From Merzomyia westermanni (Eukaryota > Arthropoda > Insecta > Diptera > Tephritidae), in the NCBI GenBank assembly GCA_949987695.1, contig OX465288.1, positions 35,725,604-35,789,603 of the forward strand: a stretch of 64,000 nucleotides of DNA. Direction: 5' to 3'. The position numbers and the translations under genes are program-made. The first letter of the stretch is position 1, and each line of letters begins with the position of its first letter. Below, in pieces: positions 10,501 to 21,406 of the stretch. The notes below the pieces were generated by a model that saw nothing but the letters and a program-made list of their open reading frames with translations, made no database searches and was not told where the DNA came from.

Positions 10501-12140
10501 AAAAACACAGGTGACCAAGTCTCTTCGGGATTTTCACGTCTAGGCCTTAGATACCACACTTGACATCCCTGCAGAAAATTGGACACGACCAGTTCTAGCT
10601 CAATACTCAAGCAATGCTTTCAACTGTCCACTTTTACATGGCGATGTCATTGGCGTTGGCAATGGTCACCAGTGCATTACTTTGCAACTCTTCCTTAACC
10701 GGCTTCCATTTCGACAGTTCTAAGATAGTTTGGCTTTGGCTAATTCTCAACCTGTGCCATTTCGGAAATTTTGGGGTTAGTTATGATTGTGGATGAGTGA
10801 TTCTCGATAACTGATATTTTAAACTGTCTTTAAACTATCACTTTTGTAACCGGCACAGGACGATTCACAAAACTTGTAGCTCAAGACTGTCTCTTATGAA
10901 GACTGGTTCGCAATTTTACTGCAGGGATGGTACGCAGTGATCAACTTACGATGCGTACCTTGACGCCTGATCTTTTTTAACTCATTTGAGTATGCTACGT
11001 AACATAAATAAATAACATTTTGTTGAATTGAAGCTACGAACTTATAATTTGCTAATAATTTTGTTGTATGGAAATAAAAGTCGTTACAACCAACTAGGTA
11101 TAAAACACACAAACACGTTTTCCTTACCAATTTCAAATTACAACCTACGTCGGTTCACTGCACTACGCCTTTTGTAAACTCAACAATTGTTTCAGAATTA
11201 CCCTTATCATCGCTAAACTTTTCCGCACAAAGTAGAATCAATTTTCATTTCAACGCATGCATATTTCCAGCACAAAAATCTTCGTCTTACGAGTATGATA
11301 TATTTCATCTCATAAAAAATAATAATTCGATAATCATAACACCAACTCACCACCCACAATTACCCGTTAACTTAGCACTTAATTCCTTTCAAATTTCGTT
11401 GCAGCATTTTGGGCGTTTTGTACAACGCCAAATGCACAAATATAATATTACAAAATAATAATCTTTGTTACATTGTAATGGGGCGTTTTTCCCGCTCAAA
11501 TGCTCGCAAATAATGGCAACGCGTATCAAGCCTTTGTCATTGTACTGTTTAATGGCCACGGAGGAAAGTTTGAACGCCTAAAATGCGGCAAGAATTATGT
11601 GTGTAAGTTCATTTGTATATTTTCGTTAGCAAGTAAGCCACGTTTTGCATGGTTGGTTGATTGCGAAGGACTTCTTTTGTTTGATGGCGTGAAAATGCAG
11701 ATGAGCGAGTTAAATGCTTTTCAAACATGATGAAAGGATTTATTTATCGCATCTTCTTCTCGCCTTCTCCATCTTTTATACTTCCTTTGGTTTTAGCAGT
11801 TGAAGGTTATATGTAGTAAGAGCGCAGTTCCTTTTCCGTCTGAGAATGCGGCATGAGTGCACAATTGCTCGGAAGGACACACCGCTAAACAAGAGAGCTT
11901 AAGCGATCTATATTTTATAGGTTTTTTTGGTGGTTGGCAATAACAAATGTTATTAAAGGGAATTAGTAACGCCTTAATGAATTCATCATAATCTTATTGA
12001 CTTGCTTCTTTTCATTTCGCTTTTGTTAGAGAAGAGATATTCAGTGAGCTCTGAATATATAACCACCAATGGGGTTTATTTCGCCATTACTTTATGACCG
12101 CGCCCCTTACAAAAATTATGACTGTGTCTCTGGAAATCAG
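10501..12140. other. Unassigned region
   Basis: About 1.6 kb without recognisable coding exons. Open frames at 10614-10796, 10894-11136 and 11500-11730 have no domains or splice context. The base composition is slightly less AT-rich around 11460-11720. Confidence 0.4.
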
Positions 12141-12189
12141 TAATGGAAAAAGAATGGAAGATTTGAGCAAAAATGCTCCATTCTTTTGG

Positions 12190-12535
12190 CACCTTCGGTG
12201 ACCTAAAGCTGAAGTTATTGGCGCGTTTGTCGTATGACTGTAGTCGTAGCCTTAACGTAAGAGAAAAACCAACATGCAATTGGTCGGTATGGTTACGTTA
12301 CGGATAGCGAGTTACGATGTAGCAACAATAATCGATGACATTGTTTTTCATAAGGTTGGTCGAATCAGCTGTTTTATAAGGTTACCGATAACGCACCAAT
12401 AACTTCAGCTTGAATCGGCGCAGCTGTGTTTTTAGGTTAGTATATTTTTTAAGTTAAGCTGCAGATTAACTTCCACATCCACAACACCATAGACATCACC
12501 ATGCCGTACACTTAACCATATCTATTGTCATCGAT
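12190..12535. repeat. Inverted-repeat element, related to 21290-21420
   Basis: AGCTGAAGTTATTGG (near 12206) pairs with CCAATAACTTCAGCT (near 12400), giving an inverted repeat. The stretch ATAAGGTTGGTCGAATCAGC, TTTTATAAGGTTACCGATAA recurs in reverse complement at about 21315-21365, with a shared CGATTATTGGTGC end. Two copies with dyad symmetry suggest a MITE. Confidence 0.55.
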
Positions 12536-12539
12536 TATT

Positions 12540-13030
12540 GGTGCTTTAACCCAAAAAAATTCCAAATTCTTGAAAGGGAGGAAATGCAAAAATTCGATCT
12601 ACGCAACTAATAACTCCCTAAAGTGAATTAGTTAACAATTCAAAAATCAATAGGGTATGGATATGGGGGAAAAGCAATTGAAAATGGCCTCGAATATCGT
12701 TGTGAGGGACAAAATCAAATAATTTCAGGAAAACATTAAACTTTTTCTAACATTAAACTTTTTCATTGTTTTCTATAAATTTTTTTAGCTTGTCAGAAGT
12801 AATGGTGCAGAACTTCTATTATTTTTAAAATTAAATAAAAAAATAGCATGCAAATGTTTACAACTTTTTTCAGCGGAAAAATATTTTTCTGCCCAGCGGC
12901 GAAAATCCTCATTACAGAATGCAATACTTCTCCAACACTTTGGAGACAGTTTACCTTCAAGAATCAGTTACAACCAACATTACTTTTCCATAAGGATGGC
13001 CGCTTCGTGGACAAAGCTGATTATATACCT
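12540..13030. other. Unassigned AT-rich region
   Basis: No gene or element end recognised. Confidence 0.4.
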
Positions 13031-13304
13031 GTTGTTGGTGTTGTTGTTGGGGAGTGTTGTCGAATTAACAGTCCTTGGCGGTACTGCCCGACTGTCGTGG
13101 TAGCGATTTATGACCAGTGAAACCTTCTAGGTCATGTCACCCCTCCTTCCGTAAGGAAGGATAAGATGGGTAATGAGAGGTGAGAGGCATCATATCCGTA
13201 GATCAACCATCGAGTTGCACGTCATTACCTTTGTGCGTATTAGTCGCCTCTTACGACCGGTATGCCTACCTCGGGCATATTCTAAACCCCTAACCCGCAG
13301 GGGC
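13031..13304 (-). repeat. SINE-like repeat 2 (copy 1)
   Basis: Read on the minus strand it begins CCCCTGCGGGTTAGGGGTTT, runs through CCCGAGGTAGGCATACCGGT and CGTAAGAGGCGACTAATACG, AAGGTAATGACGTGCAACTC, CTTCCTTACGGAAGGAGGGG, and ends in an AACAACAACA-type tail. Other copies lie at 22079-22206, 29666-29997 and 45880-46504, and a diverged head is at 34097-34140. A GGTTCATATCCGG B-box-like site is present in the copies at 29666 and 46286. Together with the A-rich tail this suggests a short retroposon, though the A box is uncertain. Confidence 0.7.
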
Positions 13305-13741
13305 TGTGATTACATACCTCTTTACTAGTAATGGAATAAGTGAACAGTCGATATTGTAAGCAGACCATCCATTTAACGATGCACGATTTTGAAAGGGTAA
13401 TGAACCTTGTAATACAGCCATTTTCCGACTTTATGCACTTTTAATAGAAGAAATAAACTATTACAGAATATCATTCTAGGGCTCATTTTGACAAAGCATA
13501 CTTTTATCAAATTTTAATCGGCAGTATGAGTAGTATTCTCCTATTCAAAATATCTAGGCATAATTTATTTATTTAAACAAATTAAATAGTTCATGTCATA
13601 TATCAAAATTTTCCAAAGCATTCATCTATAACGCTACAAAACGAATGACGTGTGCCACGGAACCATCAAAGAAGAACATGTTTGCAAAGACAAAACAAAT
13701 CAAACAAAGTACGAACTTTCACGAAGTTTTAAAACATATCC
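13305..13741. other. Unassigned AT-rich region
   Basis: No gene or element recognised between the SINE-like repeat and the hAT-type MITE. Confidence 0.4.
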
Positions 13742-14135
13742 ACTTTGATCATGATCCAATAATTTATATGGTAGCCGCAATCGGCCAACAACACGAAATT
13801 ACCGTGTGACGTCGTTTAATTCTTGTGCCAAAATGCACAGGAACGCGCAAAAACGATTCGCCTATTTTCTAAGCTTTTCACGTTTAACACACACATAAAT
13901 CACACATTTTCTTAAAATGTTATCACAAAGCACTCGTTTAATATCAATTCACACCGAATTTTTATTAAAAATAAATAAAAGACGAAGCGAACTCAATAGC
14001 TTTTCCAAGAACTGTAAACAAAGAATGTAAACAAAAAACAAAGATATGATAGTTTGACATAAGGTGTGGATGAGGAAGAAGAAGACGCTATGTCATTGGA
14101 CACGACCATATAAATTATTGGATCATGACTTTGAT
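13742..14135. mobile_element. hAT-type MITE with perfect 8-bp target duplication (copy 1)
   Basis: The element spans 13750-14127 (378 bp). Its 23-bp terminal inverted repeats are perfect and begin CATGATCCAATAATTTATAT; the exact 8-bp direct repeat ACTTTGAT flanks it at 13742-13749 and 14128-14135. An 8-bp target duplication is the signature of hAT (and P-type) transposons. The interior has no coding capacity. A second copy at about 31390-31778 shares most of the interior (for example TTAAAATGTTATCACAAAGC and GTTTGACATAAGGTGTGGAT). The perfect duplication implies this insertion is fairly young. Confidence 0.88.
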
Positions 14136-14554
14136 GTTAACTGCGAGAGCGATTGGAAGTGTTTGGGTCAATCTTTTTTGTGACCATATTGGAATAAATT
14201 TTGTGTTATATTAATTCGGTTTCTTGATATAGTGTACATTCTACACGTTTGTTCATGTTTTTTGCTATATTGGTTGCATAGCTTGCAATTTTGGTGTGTG
14301 CTACAAACTAGTGATATCAGTGGAGCAGGAGTTCCTTTCTGTTTTTGCGATATATAGTGTTTCGGCCTGCTGAGTGACGGTGCCTATTTAAGGATTGCTT
14401 TCGCGCAAATTTGAAACTAGATGAGCCACATATTTTGGATTGAACTTGCATATTTTACGTAAGTCAAACTATTGAATCTTGTTGTGAAATTGCACATACT
14501 TTTTGTGTTGAATCTGTGCCATCTTAGGCAAATTATAAGATTGTCTGAAGCCTA
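14136..14554 (+). other. Probable 5' UTR of the I-like LINE
   Basis: The stretch lies directly between the hAT-type MITE and the start of the LINE ORF1. It has no recognisable coding or repeat signal. By position it is likely to be the LINE 5' leader; its true 5' end cannot be set from one copy. Confidence 0.35.
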
Positions 14555-16009
14555 ATGGAGTCTTCGAAGTTTTTCTCGAAGGTTCCAATGGCGGAGGATG
14601 ATTTTGAGGCCTTCGTGCATACCAATCTGCAGAAAGGCAAACGCAAAAAGCGTACCAGTGAACTTAGGGTTCATGATTTTCTAAAGAGAAATAAGGCTTC
14701 AGTCTTTCAGAAAGCTAGTAAGAGGACAAAAAAGGTAGCCAGTGGGGACACCTGTGAAAAGGTAGAGCCAACAACAAACTTGAATATGTTAGATGATACC
14801 GTTATGGAATGTGCTCGAACAGATAACATAAATGTATGTGTTGAAGATGTACCGGTTAATACCAGTAAAGGTTTGGCGGGAAAAATTGCATCACACACTC
14901 ATTCAAAGGTAGACAGTGGTACCACAGGTGAAAAGGACAGCCTTGTTTTGGAGGGAAATTGTGCCATACTTACACAGGCAAATATGGTGGGCGCATGTGA
15001 TGATATACATGCACATGACAATGCTGGTGCAGGTACGTCTGAGCAGATAGAGGGGGAGATAGAGGCAGGTATATTGACGCATGTTAGAGAAGTAGCTATT
15101 TCAAAAAGTGAGATCACAGTTAATCGTCGGTTGGTAGAGGAGACAAATCTATATCCAGAAGATTTTAAAGAATAATGCTAGTTCTAGTATACCAATTGGT
15201 TCTGTTTATAGGTTCACGCGCAAGGTTGGTGATAATGAATATGTTCCTACCACTACGATTAAAATAGGGTTTATCGGGAATTAAAATTGGATTTTTACAT
15301 CCCCCCTTTGAGGCAATGTTTAAATTGTGGACGCATTGGGCATACTCAGTATGCATGTAAATCGAAAAAAAAGATGTATTAAATGTGGTTTTAGTGTTTG
15401 TGCCGCGGACAGCTGTAGTTTTAAGTGTATATTATGTGGAAGTTTGGATCATGTGTCGTCTGAAAAGGATAAATGTCCAATATGGTCCAGGGAGAGGGAT
15501 GTTAATTACACTAGGACATTCAGGAGAATATCGATAAAGGAGGCTCTTAAAGAGGTATTTCCGGATAGAGACAATAGTTTTGGTATTTTAATGGACAATG
15601 AGGATAATTTTCCGATCTTAGCTAATAAACAGCAGGATTACGAGTATATAAGCAGGGTAGCTGATGTCAATAGAAAAATTACAAAAACGAGGTACAATGT
15701 AGTTGCTGGTAGGGCTATCAGGGAAAGGCAGGATAGACGACATGGTAGGGATATGGCGGCTGATAGGGACAGGGATAGGGGCCCTATTCAGGCTGTGTAT
15801 GAGACTCCCTAGTATCTGAAAAGTAAAGTCAGTGCAATTGAGCGGCTTACTCGTATGTCGGAATTAACAAAAATTACTCAATCGTTGTGCTTGGAGACTC
15901 AAAATAAAGAGATTTTTGGGAAAGTTCAGAATATCAAGCAGCATTTTGATCAGTTATGCATAGATGCCGACATTTTACACATTCAGGACGCCGGTCCCTT
16001 TTCTCCATA
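14555..16009 (+). pseudogene. I-like LINE ORF1 (gag-like, CCHC zinc knuckles), broken
   Basis: ORF1 of a non-LTR retrotransposon, a nucleic-acid-binding gag-like protein. The first open part is 14555-15175 (206 codons, MESSKFFSKVPMAEDDFEAF start). After frame changes at about 15170-15330, a zinc-knuckle region follows: CLNCGRIGHTQYAC (CX2CX4HX4C), then CIKCGF...C and CILCGSLDHVSSEKDKC. A TAG at 15810-15812 interrupts the frame, which continues in phase to TAA at 16007-16009, five bases before the ORF2 ATG. The zinc-knuckle array followed by endonuclease-RT-RNase H is the I/LOA-type layout. The copy is dead through at least two frameshifts and one nonsense codon. Confidence 0.8.
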
Positions 16010-16013
16010 AGTC

Positions 16014-16940
16014 ATGAGGTTCTTACAATACAATTGTCAATCCTTGAAATCCAACCTAAATAGCATTGAGTTTTATTTGAATAAGGGTAACTTTGATGCC
16101 GCATGCTTAAGTGAAACATTCACGTCTAACGAGGTTCAGCATAGGAACATTATTAATTTTAATATTGTTGACAAGAATAGAGATGACGGATATGGTGGTG
16201 TAGCGATTGCTTTAAAGAAGTTAATAAGGTTTCAAAAAATTCCCCTTTCCTCTGATTGTGACATTTTGATAGTGCAAACTAAAAATCTGAAAACGAATCT
16301 GGTATTATGTGCGGTTTATTTTCCACCTAATGTCAATACGAATAATTTTAATAATCAGGTTATTAAGCTTTTTGATTTTTTGGAAAGATTCAACAATGTT
16401 CTAGTGTTAGGGGATTTTAACGCGAGAGCTAGACTGTGGGGTGATTGTTCTGATTCTTGTAGAGGGAAAAATTTGGTCAGAATTCTACAAGGTAGGAATT
16501 TATGGCATTTGAATGATGGTTCTGTAACTTTCAAAAGAGATATTAGGTCCAATGATGGTTCGGTGTTGGATTTATCCTTTACTAATAGTAGTCTCTCGTT
16601 CTCATGGAAAACTGATCCTATAAGAATTGGTGGTAGCCACCATTTTCCAATAATTATTGAAAGTATATCCTTGATGATTAAAGTGAGTAAGTTTATTTCA
16701 CAGCAAAAGTTGCTGGCAGGACTAAAGGATATTGATTTGGAACCTAAAGTTGGGGATATTCAAGGCAAGTTTAAAGCAGAGATTGAGGCTTCTACGTACT
16801 CTCCACGGGTTAATAGGCAGCCAAAAATCTGGTGGAATGAAGATTTGCAGAAAATGTTCAGATTTTTAAAGATTGCCTTTTACAAGTGCCAGGCGGAACC
16901 TAGTCCACAGAACTTTGACAATTTGCTAGAAATGCAATAA
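16014..16940 (+). pseudogene. I-like LINE ORF2, APE endonuclease part
   Basis: ORF2 begins MRFLQYNCQSLKSNLNSIEF. This 308-codon open part holds the apurinic-type endonuclease that nicks target DNA: LQYNCQSL near the N-terminus, CLSETF (catalytic Glu), LVLGDFNAR (the GDFNAH-like box), and GGSHHFPIIIE in place of the usual SDH box, where SHH replaces SDH. The frame then breaks at 16940 and RT sequence continues in other frames. The altered SDH box would weaken or abolish nicking. Confidence 0.82.
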
Positions 16941-17129
16941 AAATGGAAGGTAGCAACTAAATGAAGCTCCATCCAGCAAGGATGCCTGGAATTTTGTTAA
17001 GGCCATGCGTGGTGATTTTAAGAATAGTCATAGGTCTGTGTGGGTTAGGGATAATGACCATAACTTCTTAAGCCATTTGAAAAGTCAGGTCCCGGTTCAA
17101 AGTCATAATTTAATGTTAAAGAAGTAGTA

Positions 17130-18330
17130 GTTGAAAGTAGTTTGTGTATTACGTTTGAAGAGTTGAAAAGTATACTGGTGACCAAGAATCGGAATTCAGC
17201 AGGTGGGTTGGATCAGGTGACTTACAAAATGTTGAGGGCGCTAGGAGATCAAATGCTGAATAATGTTCGTACTGCGTTAAGTGACATCTTTTTGTCAAAT
17301 CAGATACCAGATAGCCTACGTAAGATTAAGATTGTTCCTGTTCCCAAGAGGGATAAGGACCTCGATGATTTTAGGAATTTTGGGCCGATTGCGCTTATAT
17401 CTGTTCTTTTGAAATGCATCAATTTATGTATCAAAAATCGCATGGCCTCTTTTATTGAAGATAATAAGGTGCTTCCTCAAAATTGTTATGCATATAGAAA
17501 AGATAGATCTGCTGCTATGTGTATTATCTTTTACATAAGGCCTCTGTTTACAAGAGTCTAGGGCATAAGGTTATTTTGCTGTCGACTGATATTAGTAATT
17601 CGTATAATTGTGTAAGCATTAGCAAGCTCAAAGGGATGCTTGAGAGTTGTTGCTTTAGAGCCACTTTCATAAAAGCCGATCAAGCCTAATCGGCGATTAA
17701 TTTGACAACTAACCGTACAAAATACGTCAATTAAACTCCTGTTAGCAGTTACCGGCCTTTATGAAAGTGGCCCTTAGTGTTTTATACACTGAATGGATTG
17801 TAAACTTTCTGGCCTATAGAGAACTTCACTTAGGTGATGAGGTTGTGCAAATGTATGATGGTTTACCGCAGGGAAGCTGCTTGTCTCCTTTTCTTTTTAG
17901 CATTTATACCAAACAATTGCATGGGATTCAGGATGACAATACAGAATTCTTTCAATTTGCAAAATGATTTTATAATTATGTCGCATGGAGCTAGTCTTGA
18001 ATTGGCCACTATGAATATGCAAGAAAAGTCTATCTTTCAATGTTGGAAAAACTAAAATTCTGTATCTGTCTAAGGGAAGTCAGAAAGCAATTGAGGTGGT
18101 GCATGAAGCACAAAGGGTTGAACAAGTTTCGGCATTGAAATTTTTAGGCAGAGTGATTAACTCCTCTTTGAGGGCTATGGTTCACTACGAGCAAGTTGTC
18201 AAGAATTCAAGTAAAAGCTCAAATCTTTTCAAATGTATTACGACAGTGAAATCTGGTCTTCATCCTAAATTGACGTTGAATTATTATAGATCTTTGGTGA
18301 GAAGTAAAATTGAATATTGCTGATTGCTCT
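17130..18330 (+). pseudogene. I-like LINE reverse transcriptase part, broken and interrupted
   Basis: RT fingers and palm are readable at 17142-17561 (NSAGGLDQVTYKMLRALG, VPVPKRDKDLDDFRNFGPIA). After an inserted MITE at 17658-17773 the frame resumes with LSVLYTEWIVNFLAYRE and YDGLPQGSCLSPFLFSIYT (PQGS box). The catalytic FADD box has been lost: near 17958-17975 the sequence reads as FAK followed by a stop or frame change where FADDFII would be expected, consistent with a small indel. The thumb region continues at 18096-18323. This copy cannot make active RT. Confidence 0.78.
17655..17776. mobile_element. Harbinger-type MITE inside LINE RT
   Basis: A 116-bp element (17658-17773) with terminal inverted repeats GAGCCACTTTCATAAA and TTTATGAAAGTGGCCC, flanked by TTA at 17655-17657 and 17774-17776. 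A 3-bp TWA target duplication is characteristic of PIF/Harbinger transposons. It splits the RT region of the I-like LINE, so it inserted after that LINE copy arrived. A related sequence with an end like CTTTTATAAAGCAGCCC lies at about 31850-31972. Confidence 0.8.
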
Positions 18331-18427
18331 CTTTCTGTAAATAAGAGAATACAGACATATCAAAACAGTTTTCTTAGAAGATGTCTTTGGGGTAACGCCA
18401 GCTACACCAATACCTCTTCTCTATGCT

Positions 18428-19039
18428 TTGTCAAATGAGTTTCCTGTGGACAAAAGGGCTTTGTGGCTTACTGCTAAGGAGTTTTGTAGTGTTATTTCTA
18501 TTGATCCAGCTTTTATTAGTATGTTGCACTTATATCCAGATGTTAAATCTAGTTACAATACTGTTTTTCATAAATTCAGGCATCTTTTTGACCGACTTGG
18601 TGTTGTTGATAATTTTTCTCCTAGTCCAGTTTTAAGTGTTGTTGGTAAATGCCTCAAGGATAAAAAAGAAAATATTTCGGTAGAAGTATTAAAAGCTATG
18701 CATTTCCAATTGTTGGATGATTATGTTTATGCTAAATTTCATGTTTTTTATACCGATGCTTCGGTAGGTATAGGAACGACAGGGTGTGGTGTATATGACT
18801 ATTCAAGAAAATGTGAATATGAGTTTAAACTTGGCTTCAAATCGTCCTCAAGTTTTGGGGAGGTTTTGGCAATTAAAAAGAGGATACAGACTGCTGTGGA
18901 GCTAAAATGTGATAAGGTTGTGATTTTTACGGATAGTCTAGTGGCATGCCAACTACTATCAAAAAGTCAAACTCAAAATCAACTTATTGCTGAAATTCAT
19001 CGACTCATGACAATGGGTGGGTTTGATAAAGTTGAATAA
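18428..19039 (+). pseudogene. I-like LINE RNase H domain, truncated
   Basis: A 203-codon open part. Its C-terminal half is RNase H: YTDASVGIGTTGCGVY (first Asp), GEVLAIKK (Glu), VVIFTDSLVACQLL (second Asp), followed by NQLIAEI. RNase H after RT is typical of I, R1-like LOA and related clades and is absent from jockey. The protein is cut at 19039, before the last RNase H residues, at the point where a different repeat starts. Confidence 0.78.
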
Positions 19040-19040
19040 C

Positions 19041-19230
19041 ATCCCCATATTTGCAACTGTTTTTAGTATAAGCGTTAGAAAAACCATAAAATTGCAAATG
19101 CAAATCGTGTTTGTTTACATTTTGCTGGTTTAGATTCTGCTGTTTGCATCTCCTTCTGACAATGTATACGCCAGTGTGTTGAAAAATATTCAATCAGCTG
19201 AAAAAATGACACAACCTCAGTATTGAACCC
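19041..19230. repeat. Interspersed repeat shared with 55848-56010
   Basis: The order CATATTTGCAACTGTTTTTA, TCTCCTTCTGACAATGTATA, CGCCAGTGTGTTGAAAAATA, TCAATCAGCTGAAAAAATGA, CACAACCTCAGTATTGAACC recurs with close similarity at 55848-56010. It starts right at the broken 3' end of the I-like LINE, so an insertion or recombination there probably removed the LINE tail. Confidence 0.6.
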
Positions 19231-19375
19231 TGGTGTCTATTTTACATCTTGGTCTACAATGTAAGCGATGGTAATAAGGTACTCGTAAGGGTTTTGTAAT
19301 GCATTATGTAAAAGGAGCTCAAACACGTTTTGCCGTACGGTGAGGATACAATTTTTAAAATTTTTATAAAATTTT

Positions 19376-19549
19376 TGCTAGAAAGTGTAAGGTGACACAA
19401 AAGATCCGCAGAGATAGAGCGCATTTTGACATTTCATTGCGGGAAGTGGTCAAGTTTCTGCTGGGGAAGTTTTACTCGGAAAAACTTTAAAGTGATAAAC
19501 AGCTGATCGTGATAAAGGAATGCAACAAAAACTTGAAAAATTTTAGTTA
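19376..19549. mobile_element. CAGCTG-type MITE fragment (copy 2, inverted)
   Basis: Reverse complement of the right half of the element at 8047-8368: GAAAGTGTAAGGTGACACAA, GAGCGCATTTTGACATTTCA, TTTCTGCTGGGGAAG, AAACAGCTGATCGTGATAAA. It ends abruptly at the Harbinger-type element that begins at 19554. Confidence 0.6.
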
Positions 19550-19550
19550 T

Positions 19551-20473
19551 TAAGGCCGTGTGATAATCGGAAACATTTTACTCAGAGGAAAAATGAGGTG
19601 AACAAATTTTTTATGCTGTAAAAATACTTTTCATTTCGCTGTGTCAAATGAAATGGTAAATTTTGACAGTTGTAAATAGTTGTGAATAAATTTGAAATGT
19701 ACTTTTTTTGCCATTATATTTCGTATTTTTTTGCGTTAAATTATATTGTATCGTTTAATAACGTGTTGGCATATAAATTTATTTGAAATAATATGATTGG
19801 CAATACCGAATGCATATATGTGTACACATTCGTAGTTCTCAAAATTTTACCTACCATGGGCTAGGAAAATTCTGACGTTTATACTCACCGCGATAAATGT
19901 CAGAATTTTCTTTCACTCTGTCAAAATTTACAATTTTCAACCGATTGCCACAGGGCACAAACCAATAAAAAAAACAACAGCTGTTTTGCTAGCAAGTTTT
20001 TACAAGTTCCTGTTCGGCGGAAACTTTTTGCGGTTCGAGCTAATGTGTTTAAGGCGCTGTACGAAATGGTTGAACAATATACATTTTTACATATTAAAGG
20101 AAAATTCTGACATTTATCGTAGTGGACAGGAACGTCAGAATTTTCCCTACCTCACGAGTTTTGCCCTACTTTTGACAACTTCGGCCCTGTGACAAAGAGA
20201 AAATGACGTAGAACTCCCTCCAAACGCAAAAAGTAGAAAGTTTTCGCCAAACAGTAATTTGTAAAAACTGGCAAGCAAAACAGCTGTTTCATTGGTTGAT
20301 AACTCAAAGTTTGAAGTTTTTGCTGTTTTTGTGTGTCTGTATGTTTGTCGAGCTGCTACGACCTGTTGTAGTTGGATCATGGAACAGCACAATAAAAATA
20401 TTTTAACACCATAGAAAATTTGTTCACCTCATTTTCCTCCGAGTTAAATGCTTCCTATTCGCCCACAGCCTAA
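19551..20473. mobile_element. 917-bp Harbinger-type foldback element
   Basis: Arms of about 70 bp at 19554-19625 and 20400-20470 are inverted repeats: GGCCGTGTGATAATCGGAAA at the left, complementary to the right end ...CCCACAGCC, and both carrying GAGGAAAATGAGGTGAACAA-like sequence. TAA flanks the element on both sides (19551-19553 and 20471-20473), fitting a PIF/Harbinger TWA target duplication. The interior holds a second inverted repeat (ACAACAGCTGTTTTGCTAGC near 19976 against GGCAAGCAAAACAGCTGTTT near 20268) and a pair of TGACRTTTATCG / GTCAGAATTTTC palindromic pieces. No coding capacity. Confidence 0.7.
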
Positions 20474-20479
20474 GTCGTT

Positions 20480-21285
20480 GGCTTTCTAAATAAAGTGTAC
20501 TTCCGGATAGTAATAAAAACCCGCAATGTCAGTATACTTCCTTGAATGGCTATAAACCTTTGAAACGCTCTTGAAATCGTCTACACAGGAGAGCTTATGC
20601 AGGATCTTTTTATCATAATCTGTATAACATTAAGTATTGTACCTGAAATGACGGACAAAACATTATTTGTGTTCTTTTACCGTTACAGGAAAAAATAATC
20701 CTGGTAACGTTGCGAGAAGAAATGTCTTTTTTGAATTGAAGTTCGCCCAAGAAGACGGTAACGGGATCATATACTTATTAATTTGTGACAAAAAATTTTG
20801 TGGATTGTGCATACTGTGCACTCTATAACAGAAGGTGTTTTGTTTGATGGGCTGGAGACCCCATCCAGAGATAGAGGAAGTATAAGTCTCTAGGGAACGA
20901 AACGATTTTAGCGTGGTACTGGTTCTTTAGGATAGTCTGTAAACTGTAGCTATGAAGAGGTATCAGAGAGGGTGTGAGCATAGAAAATTTGGTAAACTTA
21001 CTCCTATTTTACTTATACAGGATTCTTTAATTTTCCAGTAGGTTAAGAAACCACGCTAGCAGTTTTAAAATAAAGGTTTCGCTTCTTCGAGATGAGGTAT
21101 TCTCAATTCTTATACTTATTGACAATACTGGAGAACTAGGGGTAATCTCCCCCTGATAAAAGCACTGTTCACTCTTCTAACAACATATTTTCTCTGGTTG
21201 CTGAGACACTATAATAGTCACTCAGAATGACATATTCTAAACTCCCAACGAGTATAAGTACTCCCTTTTGTGGTCAAACAAGGTG
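20480..21285. other. Unassigned region
   Basis: No coding exon, element terminus or RNA gene was recognised in this 0.8 kb. Confidence 0.4.
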
Positions 21286-21289
21286 TGTT

Positions 21290-21405
21290 CGGAAACTGGG
21301 TAAAGCTCATGTTATTGGTGTGTTATCGGTAACCTTATAAAACAGCTGATTCGACCAACCTTATGAGAAACAATGCAATCGATTATTGGTGCCGTATCGT
21401 AATTC
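21290..21405. repeat. Repeat related to 12190-12535
   Basis: GTGTTATCGGTAACCTTATA, AAACAGCTGATTCGACCAAC, CGATTATTGGTGCCGTATCG match, in reverse orientation, the segment at about 12300-12400. The sequence abuts the 3' end of the jockey-like LINE. Confidence 0.55.
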
Positions 21406-21406
21406 C

